Shown one piece after another: positions 40,354-49,711 of a stretch of DNA of 62,066 nucleotides. This stretch comes from a virus, in IMG/VR virus record IMGVR_UViG_3300047472_000125, positions 1-62,066 of that record. One strand, given 5' to 3'. Under the pieces are notes generated by a model. The model worked only from the letters and a program-made list of their open reading frames with translations. It was not told the origin of the DNA and ran no database searches. Every line of letters begins with the position of its first letter. Position 1 is the first letter of the stretch. A program made the position numbers and the translations under genes.

Positions 40354-41169
40354 TCAGGTGTTGACGACGACTTTCGTCGAGACGATCTGCGGGTACGTCT
40401 TGATGACGTTGGTGCCGTATTCGACCATGTAAATCAGGTCTCGGCGGTAGATTTCGACGGTCTGGCGCTCGTCCGATATCATCGTGCGCTGGTAGACCAT
40501 GCGAGCACCAGATCCGTCGCCGATCAGCAGATGTTCGTTCTGTACCAGCGCGAGATCAATGATGGGCGCCGCAATGTCCCTCATCTGCGGTGTCGGGCAC
40601 CACAGCGTCACCATGACGCCGCGTTCCTGCCGCTTGAATTCCTGCCATGCCGTACCGAACACGCCGACACGGGCTTGCGCGATGATCGTGGGCGGCAATG
40701 TCAGTAACGCGCCGCTCGATGTCGCTGCTATGCCGGCTGCCACGAGAAGAGCTGCGAGTCCGGCGGCGATCGTGGTCATCGTATCGCTTGGCGTCGCCGG
40801 ATAGACGTAGGCGTTCTTTGCCGGACCCCAATCGCCGATGATGACGCCGACGTTCTGGTTTGCCGTGACGGCGCCCGCAAAGGTGATCGTATGGCCCGAT
40901 ATCGTCGCAGCTATTGTTGGCGCCGGAATATTCAGGACTTGCTCATCTGTGGTGAGCCGGGTCGTGTTGCGCTCGACGCCGGCCATCGGGAAAACGGAAA
41001 CCGTGAGGATCTTCGCTGCGAGATCGGCATCAAGTTGCTTCGGCACCGGCCAGCCGCGCATCACCTTGCAGGCGTTGCTAATTACCGACGGCTGCGATGT
41101 GCCATTAGGATAAAGCGTAGCCGTCACGAGGGCTTTGATGGCTTCCTCGACATCGGATATGTCAGCCAT
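40354..41169 (-). CDS. Tail terminator/connector-region protein, 271 aa
   Basis: Start at 41169 overlaps the upstream stop (TGATG). Position before the sheath suits a tail terminator or neck protein. Central Val/Ala/Thr-rich beta region and the C-terminal YRRDLIYMVEYGT motif. The family is not firmly recognised. Confidence 0.65.
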   Translation of the reverse strand: MADISDVEEAIKALVTATLYPNGTSQPSVISNACKVMRGWPVPKQLDADLAAKILTVSVFPMAGVERNTTRLTTDEQVLNIPAPTIAATISGHTITFAGAVTANQNVGVIIGDWGPAKNAYVYPATPSDTMTTIAAGLAALLVAAGIAATSSGALLTLPPTIIAQARVGVFGTAWQEFKRQERGVMVTLWCPTPQMRDIAAPIIDLALVQNEHLLIGDGSGARMVYQRTMISDERQTVEIYRRDLIYMVEYGTNVIKTYPQIVSTKVVVNT

Positions 41170-41525
41170 CAACGAGCCTCGAGGCGAACGCACGGGATAT
41201 TCCACCCCATGCTGTTTTGATAATCCGCTTCGACCTGGAAGCGCCGCCCAAGATCGTCGGTGATGATGTCGCGATCCTTGATGACATCGTCTGCCACCAA
41301 GCCGCGCTTGATGTAGACGCGCCAAACGATCGGCCCTGGTGGCTGTGCCGGCAGAGAGCCGTTTGGAACGCGGGCCATGGTCGTCTTCGCCTGGATATTG
41401 GCAGCAATGCCAGATACCACCGGCGTCTCGGTGTCAATCTCAACGCCAGAATAGCCGACATCTCCGATGCCAGTCTGTCCCGCGGGCCGTGTGACCGAGA
41501 TCCTTCTCGGATACATAAAGCTCAT
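41169..41525 (-). CDS. Head closure-like protein, 118 aa
   Basis: Contains a beta-rich Arg-Pro-Ala opening (RRISVTRPAGQTG) and DDLGRRFQVEADY near the C-terminus, similar in length and place to head-closure/stopper proteins (gp16/SPP1 type). Confidence 0.65.
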   Translation of the reverse strand: MSFMYPRRISVTRPAGQTGIGDVGYSGVEIDTETPVVSGIAANIQAKTTMARVPNGSLPAQPPGPIVWRVYIKRGLVADDVIKDRDIITDDLGRRFQVEADYQNSMGWNIPCVRLEAR

Positions 41526-41528
41526 CGA

Positions 41529-42122
41529 TCACACCGGGAGCGTGTTTTTGTATTGACTCAATATGGCATAGACCGTGGCAGGCATAGGCACGACAGCGCC
41601 GCCGGACTGAACGAACGGGCTTGCGTATTTCTCTTCAGTGTCACCTGCACGACGGGAGGTAACGAAGCCAGCATCGCCCTTGGTCAGATATCCTGCTTTC
41701 AACCACTCGAGGCATGCCATCTGGAGATCGGCAGGGATAGGATCGAAGCCCGCCGTGTAGGTGATGAGGATATTTTGAAGGCCGCGCCAAAACTGGTCAC
41801 AGCCTCCGAGCACCACAGATCGGTCGCTGAACGCATATCCAATACCGGGAACACCGGTCGCCGCATTGATCGGCTGCCCGTTGACGGAGAGCGACGAAAC
41901 CGCCGTGATCGGCCAGTTCTTCGTCATCAGTCGGCCGCCGCCGTGTCCGTCATAGACCTCGTTATAGGTGGAGACCACGAAATTCCGGCTGCACCACGAG
42001 GCGATTGCCTGCGAATAAGCGCTGATCGCAAGCTGCAGGTTCGCATCATCCGATCCGGCTGTGATGCCAAGCCAAGCATAGGCCTGCTCCAGAGTGACGA
42101 GATCGTTTGCGCCTGCAGCCAT
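41529..42122 (-). CDS. Head-tail connector (gp6-like adaptor), 197 aa
   Basis: N-terminal LVTLEQAYAWLGITAGSDDANL is the hallmark helix of gp6/gp15-like adaptors. Helical C-terminal domain with the LEWLKAGYLT motif. Forms the ring joining portal to neck. Confidence 0.85.
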   Translation of the reverse strand: MAAGANDLVTLEQAYAWLGITAGSDDANLQLAISAYSQAIASWCSRNFVVSTYNEVYDGHGGGRLMTKNWPITAVSSLSVNGQPINAATGVPGIGYAFSDRSVVLGGCDQFWRGLQNILITYTAGFDPIPADLQMACLEWLKAGYLTKGDAGFVTSRRAGDTEEKYASPFVQSGGAVVPMPATVYAILSQYKNTLPV

Positions 42123-42128
42123 AAGCGA

Positions 42129-42656
42129 TTACTCCGCGCTCTTTGCCGGCTCGGCTGCGTTGGCCGCCTGCTCTTCGGTCTTGGCCTCTTCGGCCTCTTC
42201 GGCTGGTTCGGCTGGTTCGGCCTGCTCTTCGGGGGCAGCTGCTGAATCTATCGGCTTCGTGCCGAGCGGGAGCTTGAGGGCCTCGCCGTCTTCCACGTCA
42301 TGCAGATCTTCCGCGCCTGTCAGATCTTCCGGCGCCGGAACAGCTTCGGATTCCTTGATGCCAATAAATTCGAAGTTGTGCGACAGAAGGTCGTCGGCGA
42401 AATCGCGCGGCACAGTGATCGTGTTGTCACCGTCAGTTTCATAGGTCTCGCCGTGCGTCGTAACGGACTGAGCGCCGATAAGCGAACGCATGACGACATA
42501 GCCGTCGGGAATCGGCATGATCTGAAATCCACCGACGCCGACAAGGCCGGGAACGGCGTCATCGGGAACCATGACGTTGCCGTCACTATCGGGCGTGAAC
42601 AGGCGCGCGCCGATGCTTGCACCTTGCGAACCGGATGGGGCCTTGAGCTTCTTCAT
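42129..42656 (-). CDS. Capsid-associated or connector-region protein, 175 aa
   Basis: N-terminal beta region followed by a long acidic Ala/Glu/Pro tail (about 60 residues). Lies between capsid and adaptor genes. Role unclear; could be a decoration or accessory head protein. Confidence 0.65.
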   Translation of the reverse strand: MKKLKAPSGSQGASIGARLFTPDSDGNVMVPDDAVPGLVGVGGFQIMPIPDGYVVMRSLIGAQSVTTHGETYETDGDNTITVPRDFADDLLSHNFEFIGIKESEAVPAPEDLTGAEDLHDVEDGEALKLPLGTKPIDSAAAPEEQAEPAEPAEEAEEAKTEEQAANAAEPAKSAE

Positions 42657-42680
42657 GATCGTTCTCCTTTGAAACGAATT

Positions 42681-42704
42681 CAGGCGCGGCTTTAACCGCG
42701 CCTG
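42681..42704 (-). terminator. Intercistronic stem-loop after capsid gene
   Basis: Perfect 9-bp stem CAGGCGCGG / CCGCGCCTG with a six-base loop, in the 66-bp gap between capsid and the 42129-42656 gene. There is no U-run, so it may attenuate or protect the capsid message rather than terminate fully. Confidence 0.5.
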
Positions 42705-42722
42705 TCATCATTATGAAATCAC

Positions 42723-44315
42723 TCAACCATTCGCGATGTTGGTGATAATGCCGATTGCGAACGGTGCGTAGATCGCCAGCACTTCCTCGGCGTAGACGCC
42801 GACCTGGCGCTGGCGGGTCACGATGGGCCAGTCGATCTGGTAGTAATCGACACGCGTCTTGACTTCGGCGACGTTCGGCACTTCGTTCGACTGATATTGC
42901 AGCGGCAGGTTTTCAGCCCAGGCCAGGATCGTACCAGCCGGAAGGTTCGGGTGGATTTTGATCGGGATCTTCATGCCACCCTGCAGCATGAACGGGTTGA
43001 AGTAGAACTCGATGTAGCCGCCGGCTGCCAGCGCGTACTCGCCTGCCTTCGGATCCTGGAAATACTGCAGGAGCGGTCCAGAGCTACCCTGCAAGCACTT
43101 CGTGGTGATGTTCTTCATCTCCTGCGCGTTCACGTAGATGACGGAGGGGCTCACCTGGTAGGCGTTCCACATGTTGAGAAGCAGGGTGTCGATTTCGTTG
43201 ACCGAGCCCTTTCCAGACGCGGTCAGCACCGAACCGACGCCCGCAGTGCCGGTCGGCATGACGATGACCTGGGCGCCGTTGGAAGGCTTGAAGCCTGCCG
43301 TCAGAAGACCGTCGAAAGCCGTTGCGTTGGAAGAGCTGTCCGCCGTGACAGTCGTTGCCGCCTGCGCGCCACCGGTAAGCGGGGCGGAGAAGGTCGTACT
43401 GTTGATGTTGGTGATGGCCTGCAGCGTTTCGGACCCGGTCGCGCCAACGAACCACGCGTACCCGACGGCCCCCGTAACCGCTGCGACTGACGCGAAGAGC
43501 GTCTGACCAAGCGTGACAGCCTGCGTCGCAGACGCCGACTTGTTCGAGGAGCCACCATTCAGCGTGAAGGTCTTGCCGTCGGCGCCGGTGATGCTCTTCG
43601 AGGTCGGGACACTGAGCGCTCCTGCCAGTTTGACAGAGTTCGCATAGCCTTCGAGCGTCAGGGCGACCACGATGACCGAATAGGTCAAGGCAGGGAGAGT
43701 AGCTCCGGAGCCGGATGCCGACAGGGTCGCCGTGGCAGGAGTGCCGAGCGCGAGGGAGTTGTTGCCGCCCATAAGAGCGAACTCTTCCTTCAGCATCATT
43801 TTCTGCAGGAGACGCATGGACATGCGAGCCTGCACATCCTCAAAGCCGCGGCCTGCGCTGACGGCTTCGAACGATGCTGCATCTTCTTCGCCGAGCGTCG
43901 CGTAGTTCGCGGCCTTCGGCGTCGTCGAGTAGGACATCTGGCCGGACCGCTGACCTTCCGGCACCCACCCCATGGCATCGAAGCCGGAGCCGACGATCGC
44001 GTTGACCTGCACCCAGTTGGTTGCCTTGCCGGTGCCGCCGCCAACGCGCGGCAAACGGTTGCGGATCGGGGTTGCGACCGGATAAAGGTTCTTCGCCGGG
44101 GCCTGAAGATCGTAGGCGACGAGGCCGGTGCCAGTGGTGATCGTCTTCTGGATCAGATCATCGGACACGCCGAGACCCTTCAAGATTTCCGCCATCGGGT
44201 TCGGCTGGGAGTTTGCGCCGGATTCCGTCATGATCAGCCGAGCGACGTCCTCGGATGGGTTGCTGAGTGCCGCCTTCGTCAGTTGTTCGAAGGTTTCGCC
44301 CTGAGTATCGGTCAT
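42723..44315 (-). CDS. Major capsid protein (HK97-fold), 530 aa
   Basis: Large capsid protein following the protease/scaffold gene. Start at 44315 (MTDTQGET) with AAAGGAAA upstream; an ATG at 44342 lacks this. The segment PVATPIRNRLPRV and the E-loop/P-domain style patterns match HK97-like capsids. A Thr/Ser-rich insertion near residues 210-350 is probably a surface domain, larger than usual (typical capsids are about 300-400 aa). Confidence 0.8.
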   Translation of the reverse strand: MTDTQGETFEQLTKAALSNPSEDVARLIMTESGANSQPNPMAEILKGLGVSDDLIQKTITTGTGLVAYDLQAPAKNLYPVATPIRNRLPRVGGGTGKATNWVQVNAIVGSGFDAMGWVPEGQRSGQMSYSTTPKAANYATLGEEDAASFEAVSAGRGFEDVQARMSMRLLQKMMLKEEFALMGGNNSLALGTPATATLSASGSGATLPALTYSVIVVALTLEGYANSVKLAGALSVPTSKSITGADGKTFTLNGGSSNKSASATQAVTLGQTLFASVAAVTGAVGYAWFVGATGSETLQAITNINSTTFSAPLTGGAQAATTVTADSSSNATAFDGLLTAGFKPSNGAQVIVMPTGTAGVGSVLTASGKGSVNEIDTLLLNMWNAYQVSPSVIYVNAQEMKNITTKCLQGSSGPLLQYFQDPKAGEYALAAGGYIEFYFNPFMLQGGMKIPIKIHPNLPAGTILAWAENLPLQYQSNEVPNVAEVKTRVDYYQIDWPIVTRQRQVGVYAEEVLAIYAPFAIGIITNIANG

Positions 44316-44384
44316 GGGTTTTCCTTTCGCTGCGCTCGGCATCGCCGGGCGAGCAATAGATTGATGTCGTGTGAGGGGTTTGGG

Positions 44385-46028
44385 CTATCGCATCGATACC
44401 GGCATGGGATTTCCCAACGCGATCTTGGTGAGCGCGAACGCTCGATCCTCGTTGCTCATCTTGGCAAGCATTGCTTCTGCGTCAGCCTTACTCATGACCG
44501 GTTCGGCGGCGTTGCCGATCGTGTCTTTTTCCTTGGAGATCGCCATGGATCCGGCTGTCTTGGCCGGCAATGGCTGGTCTTCGAGTTCCTTGATACGCTT
44601 GGTCAGCGCATCCGTGTTGTCCTTCACGCCCTTGAGGATTTCGTCCAGGCGGGCATTGATAAGCTCGTTTGCCTTTTTCAGGAGGGCGTTGTCTTCGAGC
44701 GCCTTGGCGAGATCTTCCGGCTGATCGGCTTTGTTGAGATCGCCGTCGCCTTCGTGTTTTTCCATGCCGCAATCGGCGCCGAGCTTGACGAGCGCATCAT
44801 GCGCTGCTTGAAGGTCGGCCATATCGGACCTTGAATGGCGCGCACCGGCCTTCGCGATGTCGATCGCGATATCGCCGCGCTGGAGTGCCTCTTCCGCTTC
44901 TTCATCGCTCATGGAGATGAGGACCAGGTCAAGCGACTGGCGGATGATGTCACCGAACTCGACCAGAAGAGCTCCAAAGCGCGTTTTGAGTTCTGGCGGC
45001 GGATTGATCGCCTCGGACCAGATGTAATCGTATTCGTAAGAATCCTCGGCGCGGTCGATGCAGGCGAGGAGTTGCAGCATGTTGGCGATGGATTCGAGCG
45101 ACAAAGCCTTCGAGATGTCGGCGGCCTCTTCGGCCTTCTTGACCCAGCCTTCGGGAAGCTTGTCGGTGGCGCCGAGCGCCCGCGCCCGCTTGATGATATG
45201 CCGCTTCGCCTGAACCTTGTTCTTCGCCCGGCCGTAAGCCTTCACGGCGTTTTCAAGATCGTTGACGGTATCGATCGGGAACGAGCCATCCGGCAGTGCG
45301 TGACCGGTCTTGGCGTCTTCCTTGCGTTCCTCGGTTGAGACGTCACGCTTGGTGATCGCTTCGATTTCGCCCATCTTGCCCATGGCATCGCCGGTGATGG
45401 CCGCAAGTGCAGCGGCATCATCGAGAGACTTATGGTGGGCGACCAGATCGGCCTTCTTCAGGTGGATCGACTGGTCCCGCTCAGAGCGCCAGACCTGGAC
45501 AAAATCATCACCCTTGTTCGGGGCAGCCACAGGCGTTTCGATTTCTTCGGCGCCTTCCGTCTTTTCGACGATCTCTTCCGCTTCATCAAGGGTCTCAGCT
45601 TTCCACATGCTGATCACAGCGTCTGGATTGGCCGGGCGATCGACGAGGGAGATTTCGACAAGCCGCACGCCTGTGACATGCTTTTTGTTGAGGTCATCGC
45701 GGTTGGTGACCTTGCCGCCGATCGAGAACCCCTTGTAGACGCCGGCCTTCACCTTCGTGATGGCAACCGGATCCACGACGGTTCCGGTGATCAGGGTCTT
45801 GCCCTCGATGACCTCCGCCTTGTCGACGGTGCCGGCCGCCATGGGTTGATGCATCTCGCGCATAGCGCCGGAGCCGTAGCGCATGAAATCCGGAATTGCT
45901 GCCTCGATAGCAGCAGCCTTGACCACTTCGCCGTCGCTGTCGACAGACTCGGTGGACGCGATGCCCTCGATCGAGAGCGTGCCGTCGGCGTTGTCCTCGA
46001 CCTTGGAAAAGGCGGCGAAAAGCTTCAT
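44385..46028 (-). CDS. XkdF-like prohead protease fused to scaffold, 547 aa
   Basis: Start at 46028 (MKLFAAF) with GAAGGAAG upstream. N-terminal ~150 residues match the XkdF-type protease (GIASTESVDSDGEVV, MREMHQPMAAGTV, VEISLVDRPANP). The middle has a DUF6582-like region (HALPDGSFPIDTVNDLENAV). The C-terminal ~150 residues are coiled-coil scaffold. Cleaves capsid protein precursors during prohead maturation. Confidence 0.82.
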   Translation of the reverse strand: MKLFAAFSKVEDNADGTLSIEGIASTESVDSDGEVVKAAAIEAAIPDFMRYGSGAMREMHQPMAAGTVDKAEVIEGKTLITGTVVDPVAITKVKAGVYKGFSIGGKVTNRDDLNKKHVTGVRLVEISLVDRPANPDAVISMWKAETLDEAEEIVEKTEGAEEIETPVAAPNKGDDFVQVWRSERDQSIHLKKADLVAHHKSLDDAAALAAITGDAMGKMGEIEAITKRDVSTEERKEDAKTGHALPDGSFPIDTVNDLENAVKAYGRAKNKVQAKRHIIKRARALGATDKLPEGWVKKAEEAADISKALSLESIANMLQLLACIDRAEDSYEYDYIWSEAINPPPELKTRFGALLVEFGDIIRQSLDLVLISMSDEEAEEALQRGDIAIDIAKAGARHSRSDMADLQAAHDALVKLGADCGMEKHEGDGDLNKADQPEDLAKALEDNALLKKANELINARLDEILKGVKDNTDALTKRIKELEDQPLPAKTAGSMAISKEKDTIGNAAEPVMSKADAEAMLAKMSNEDRAFALTKIALGNPMPVSMR

Positions 46029-46042
46029 GGTGATCTTCCTTC

Positions 46043-46327
46043 TTAAACCACGCCGCCGGTGGCGATCGAACGCCAGTTGACGCCGTCCCAAACGATCAGG
46101 ACATTGAGGGTCGTGTCGTGGAACTTCGCGTTGACATTCGGAGTTGCCGGACGGTTCGCGGTCGGGCCGCAAAGGCGCGTGGTATCGACCCAGCCGTTCG
46201 CGGTCATGACATACGCATCAGCATCCGTGACATCGATCATCGAGCCGAGCGCACAGGTATAGGTTCGGCCGTTGACCACGATGGTGTTTCTCAGGCCATT
46301 GCCCGGAGGCATCATTCGGCAAGTCAT
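46043..46327 (-). CDS. Small virion protein, 94 aa (shares domain with 22755-22985)
   Basis: Shares the NxIxVNGRxYxCAxG and VxDxDxxVMxANGW pattern with a protein in the spike region. The C-terminus contains FHDTTLNVLIVWDGVNWRS, a fold typical of virion-associated beta domains. It sits between portal and protease genes and overlaps the portal stop. Possibly a capsid decoration protein. Confidence 0.7.
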   Translation of the reverse strand: MTCRMMPPGNGLRNTIVVNGRTYTCALGSMIDVTDADAYVMTANGWVDTTRLCGPTANRPATPNVNAKFHDTTLNVLIVWDGVNWRSIATGGVV

Positions 46328-47724
46328 TCGTCGTTCCCTTCATCCTGTGGGTTCGGCTCGTCTTCGGCGGAGGCCTTCAACGCTTCTGCGGCAGCTTTTG
46401 CGCTTGCGGCCTTGTCGTCTCGGGTGTCCTGATAGGCAGTGAGCGGCACAAACCCTGTTGCGGTGTAGACGAGCGGCTGGCCGGCGAGTGGGTCAGCGTA
46501 TGGGTCGAGCCCCTTACCGTCGCGAACCTCGTTTAGGGTTTTGCTGCCGTTCTTGACGTCTCGGTCGTCGATCTCGCTCTGGGTCTTGGGATCGATGTCG
46601 CCGGGTGCTTCCCAAGCGAACTCGATATCCGGATAGCCGAGGTCTTCCTGGATAATGTCGTCCATCATCCGCTTCGACCAGGTCAGGAGCGGAGACAGGC
46701 CTTCCATCATGGCACGGTCTTGGTCGCTGTCTGCTGTCGCTCGATTCATCTGCTTGACGAAAGGCGTCGGAGGCAGCGAGAAGGCGAACGCAACAATGCG
46801 AGCTAGCCATTCATCGAACTCGTCCTTGATCGGCGCGTCCTTGAATGCCTGATACTTCGTGCCCGAAGGCACCCAGAGTAGTTTGGCTTTCTCGATGGCG
46901 TTGCCGGAAAGACGCGCGTCCATCCAGTCCTGAAACTGTTTGATTTGCTCCGGAGACCAGCCTTCGGCAGCGTTCATGATCCCCGCCGGCACGTTTCCGG
47001 ACGAGAAATGAGCGAGCTGCGCAGTCTGACGCTGTAGGAGCGTGTTGATCGTCACGATGATCTGCTCAACCGGTCCGAACCCATAGAGGTGGTTTGACCG
47101 TTTGTTGCGCGGGGAATACGCCAGATCATTCGTTGTCAGGCTCGCCCAGACGACCCCCTTGATCACCTGCTGGAAGGCGGGCTCGGGAGCGAGCGGCTGG
47201 CGACCGGTTTCGTCGACCAGTACCTTGATCGTGGCGCCGTCAACGACGTCAAGACCGACAAGCTGACCTCCACGGGTTCGACGTTTCTCGATCGACGGGG
47301 CGTCGAGGACCAGCAGGTCTTCGATCACCATCCGAAGCCATGATGCGAAGTGGTTCTTGCCGTCAGGCTTGCGCAGGAACTTCGTTGCGGCCTGGATCTG
47401 CGGGTTATTCGGGTCGGTACGCTTGGCACCTATCTTCTTGATGCGCCAGTCGTGCCTCTCGATCTGATCCTTACGGGTCTCGATCGCCAAGCGCACGAGC
47501 TCTACATTGGCAAATGACCGAAGTGCCGGAAACCCGAAGGGCTCGTAGGCGCGCGGCGTATAGTTCAGATTAACGCCAGTCGGGTAGTCGATCAGCCGGA
47601 TAGGCTGCGCGTCAATCGGCTCCGGCGGCATCCCCGGCGAGAACTTGCCGTTCGTCGGTTGGAATGTCGCATAGGTGCTGAACGACAGGGGCGTCAGATT
47701 AGCACCTGGTGTCAGTGGCGGCAT
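46324..47724 (-). CDS. Portal protein, 466 aa
   Basis: SPP1/DUF935-like portal: RLAIETRKDQIERHDWRI in the N-terminal part, VFAFSLPPTPFVKQMNRATA-type clip region (as FAFSLPPTPFVKQ) and an acidic C-terminal tail. Directly follows the terminase gene. Forms the dodecameric channel for DNA. Confidence 0.88.
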   Translation of the reverse strand: MPPLTPGANLTPLSFSTYATFQPTNGKFSPGMPPEPIDAQPIRLIDYPTGVNLNYTPRAYEPFGFPALRSFANVELVRLAIETRKDQIERHDWRIKKIGAKRTDPNNPQIQAATKFLRKPDGKNHFASWLRMVIEDLLVLDAPSIEKRRTRGGQLVGLDVVDGATIKVLVDETGRQPLAPEPAFQQVIKGVVWASLTTNDLAYSPRNKRSNHLYGFGPVEQIIVTINTLLQRQTAQLAHFSSGNVPAGIMNAAEGWSPEQIKQFQDWMDARLSGNAIEKAKLLWVPSGTKYQAFKDAPIKDEFDEWLARIVAFAFSLPPTPFVKQMNRATADSDQDRAMMEGLSPLLTWSKRMMDDIIQEDLGYPDIEFAWEAPGDIDPKTQSEIDDRDVKNGSKTLNEVRDGKGLDPYADPLAGQPLVYTATGFVPLTAYQDTRDDKAASAKAAAEALKASAEDEPNPQDEGNDE

Positions 47725-47739
47725 TTGGGCGAATGTCCT

Positions 47740-49236
47740 TTATTGGCCGCCCATCGCGGCCATGGCATGCTCTAGTGAGCCCGATGCGTATTCAGGTTTG
47801 GCCGGGTCCGGCTTTTCGATTGCGGATTCCTGCGCTTGCCGCTCCATCAGATCGAAGAGACCGGAATTCGACATAGCGACGAGAAGTGCGTTGAATGCGC
47901 GGGATGTGCTGTCCGCTGCGTCATCATGCTTTGCTTCAGGGAAGCCTTCCAGGGCACTAAACCACGCGTCATTCCACTGGCCTCGTACGACCAAAACGTT
48001 CCCCGCTTCCGCCTGCGCTGAAAATGGGCTGAACCGAGTGATCTTATCTCCCGATTCCGGGGTCGCTTTTACGGTGAAACCTGCGAGAAGTTTCGTCAGA
48101 CTTGCAATCTGCGACTTTCCGGCCTGACCCGGATCCTGCGGGAGAGATATTTGGGTTTCGGTCCCGTCGGCAGTCGCGGTGTTTTTTATCAGAGTCTCGA
48201 CACCCGAAGGCGTAGCATATGTCTCTACATGGTGACCAACAACGTAAGTTCCGTCTGGTAGGCGCCCGATCTTCGTTCCCGATGTGGCATCTGGGTCATT
48301 ACTCTCTGTCTTCGGCGTTGCCGCCAGGTCCCATCCCCTCGCCCATTTCACCCCAGCCGGCACTTCGTCGATGACACGGCACCAACCGCGCTGGAACAAC
48401 AGTCCAGCAGCCGGCCTAATCTTCCAGTTGCCGCCAAGAAGGCGCTCTCGCTCGACGGTCGGCTGCGCCATCAGGTTTGCGAGGTAACCTGGGTCCGCTG
48501 CCATCAGCATTGCGTTATCGCTGAGCTTAGCCGGGATGAAGGTCACAGACTTCGGCGGGATAGGGTCGCCGGTGAGCGGATTGACGTGGTGCGACAACTC
48601 CTCTGGACTGCCTGCCCAAATTATCGAGTCGCCGATGCGGATGAACCAACGAAGGATGCCTGCCCGCTCCGGAATGGAAAGCCCGCTCTCTTGGTCAATC
48701 CACCAGGCAATAAACTCAGCGACCCAACTGTCCGCATCAGGATTGCAGGTTGCCCGTACATAGGGGCGAACCCCACACATCGAGCGGTTACGGCTTAGCA
48801 TGTACCAAAACTGCTTCGCGCTGAAATGGGTCAGCTCATCGAAGCAAATTAGCGGGATCTGTGATCCCTGCCAGTTATAGATCGTCTTCTCGTGCTCAAG
48901 GTGAGCGAACGAAACGCCGGCGCCCGATGGGAACGTCCAACTCAAGTCCGGCGCCGATCGCGGGTTCGCGCTCAGATGTGGATAGAGTTTTTCGCTTTCG
49001 TCCCACAATCCGCCTTCATTGCGAACCTGCGTCAGATTGCGACGGAAGAACACCGCACCAAACGCCGGGTTGCTGACATGGCGCAGCGGCTCCATGAGGA
49101 GTGCCCAAGTTTTGCCGCCGCCGGCAGACCCGCCGTAGATCGCGATATCAGCCGGAGACGACAGGAAAGTCGTTTGTGGCCCGGGTTGCGGCCGGATGAT
49201 GGTCTGGGCTGCCGCGCCCTTCTCAGCTCCTGCCAT
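47740..49236 (-). CDS. terL: Terminase large subunit, 498 aa
   Basis: Walker A at residues 35-43 (GGSAGGGKT), Walker B at 129-134 (LICFDE), and a C-terminal RNase H-like nuclease with acidic residues in RGWDLAATPK, LPQDPG and KHDDAAD. Powers DNA packaging and cuts concatemers. Overlaps the small-subunit gene by 14 bases. Confidence 0.93.
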   Translation of the reverse strand: MAGAEKGAAAQTIIRPQPGPQTTFLSSPADIAIYGGSAGGGKTWALLMEPLRHVSNPAFGAVFFRRNLTQVRNEGGLWDESEKLYPHLSANPRSAPDLSWTFPSGAGVSFAHLEHEKTIYNWQGSQIPLICFDELTHFSAKQFWYMLSRNRSMCGVRPYVRATCNPDADSWVAEFIAWWIDQESGLSIPERAGILRWFIRIGDSIIWAGSPEELSHHVNPLTGDPIPPKSVTFIPAKLSDNAMLMAADPGYLANLMAQPTVERERLLGGNWKIRPAAGLLFQRGWCRVIDEVPAGVKWARGWDLAATPKTESNDPDATSGTKIGRLPDGTYVVGHHVETYATPSGVETLIKNTATADGTETQISLPQDPGQAGKSQIASLTKLLAGFTVKATPESGDKITRFSPFSAQAEAGNVLVVRGQWNDAWFSALEGFPEAKHDDAADSTSRAFNALLVAMSNSGLFDLMERQAQESAIEKPDPAKPEYASGSLEHAMAAMGGQ

Positions 49237-49687
49237 TGTCGGGTAACTGAAATATGGTCACCGGCGAGACTGGCGTAGGCAGATCTTTGCCGTCCTTGCC
49301 CGTGAGTTCGCGCCGGTTGGTGTAGACACCTCCGGATTCCTCTGCCGCCTGCTTATAGAGCGTGGCTGCCAGACCCATGTTACCTTGCGTCTCTGCCTTG
49401 TCGGCCATGCGCTGCAATGCGCGCAATCTCACCGCACGGTGACTAATTGCTATGGTCGCGGTATCCTCAAGGAACGTCTTGCGGGTTTCCTCGAATAGCG
49501 ACTTCCATCGGACCGAAAGATTTCGACCTGCTTTCTTGGTCGGATCGTAAGCCTCGATCGACTGAGGCGTCAGAGTGACCGAAAATTCCTTCCTGAGTGC
49601 CGCAGCAACGACAGTCGGAGAATCGAAGCAGGCGAGCGATTGAACCACAAAGGTTTGCTGCTCACGGTCAAGTTTCGCGTTTGCCAT
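49223..49687 (-). CDS. terS: Terminase small subunit, DUF2280-type, 154 aa
   Basis: The pattern ACFDSPTVVAAALRKEF, YDPTKKAGRNLSVRW and ALQRMADKAETQGNMGLAATL is that of DUF2280 proteins, which precede terL and recognise the packaging site. N-terminal HTH, C-terminal helical oligomerisation domain. Confidence 0.85.
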   Translation of the reverse strand: MANAKLDREQQTFVVQSLACFDSPTVVAAALRKEFSVTLTPQSIEAYDPTKKAGRNLSVRWKSLFEETRKTFLEDTATIAISHRAVRLRALQRMADKAETQGNMGLAATLYKQAAEESGGVYTNRRELTGKDGKDLPTPVSPVTIFQLPDNGRS

Positions 49688-49711
49688 TTGCCTATCAGGA
49701 CGCCTTCAGGA

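Noticed and set aside
40134-40364. 76-aa plus-strand frame over the gap before the sheath gene
   Set aside because: The minus-strand 59-aa frame fits the operon direction and spacing better.
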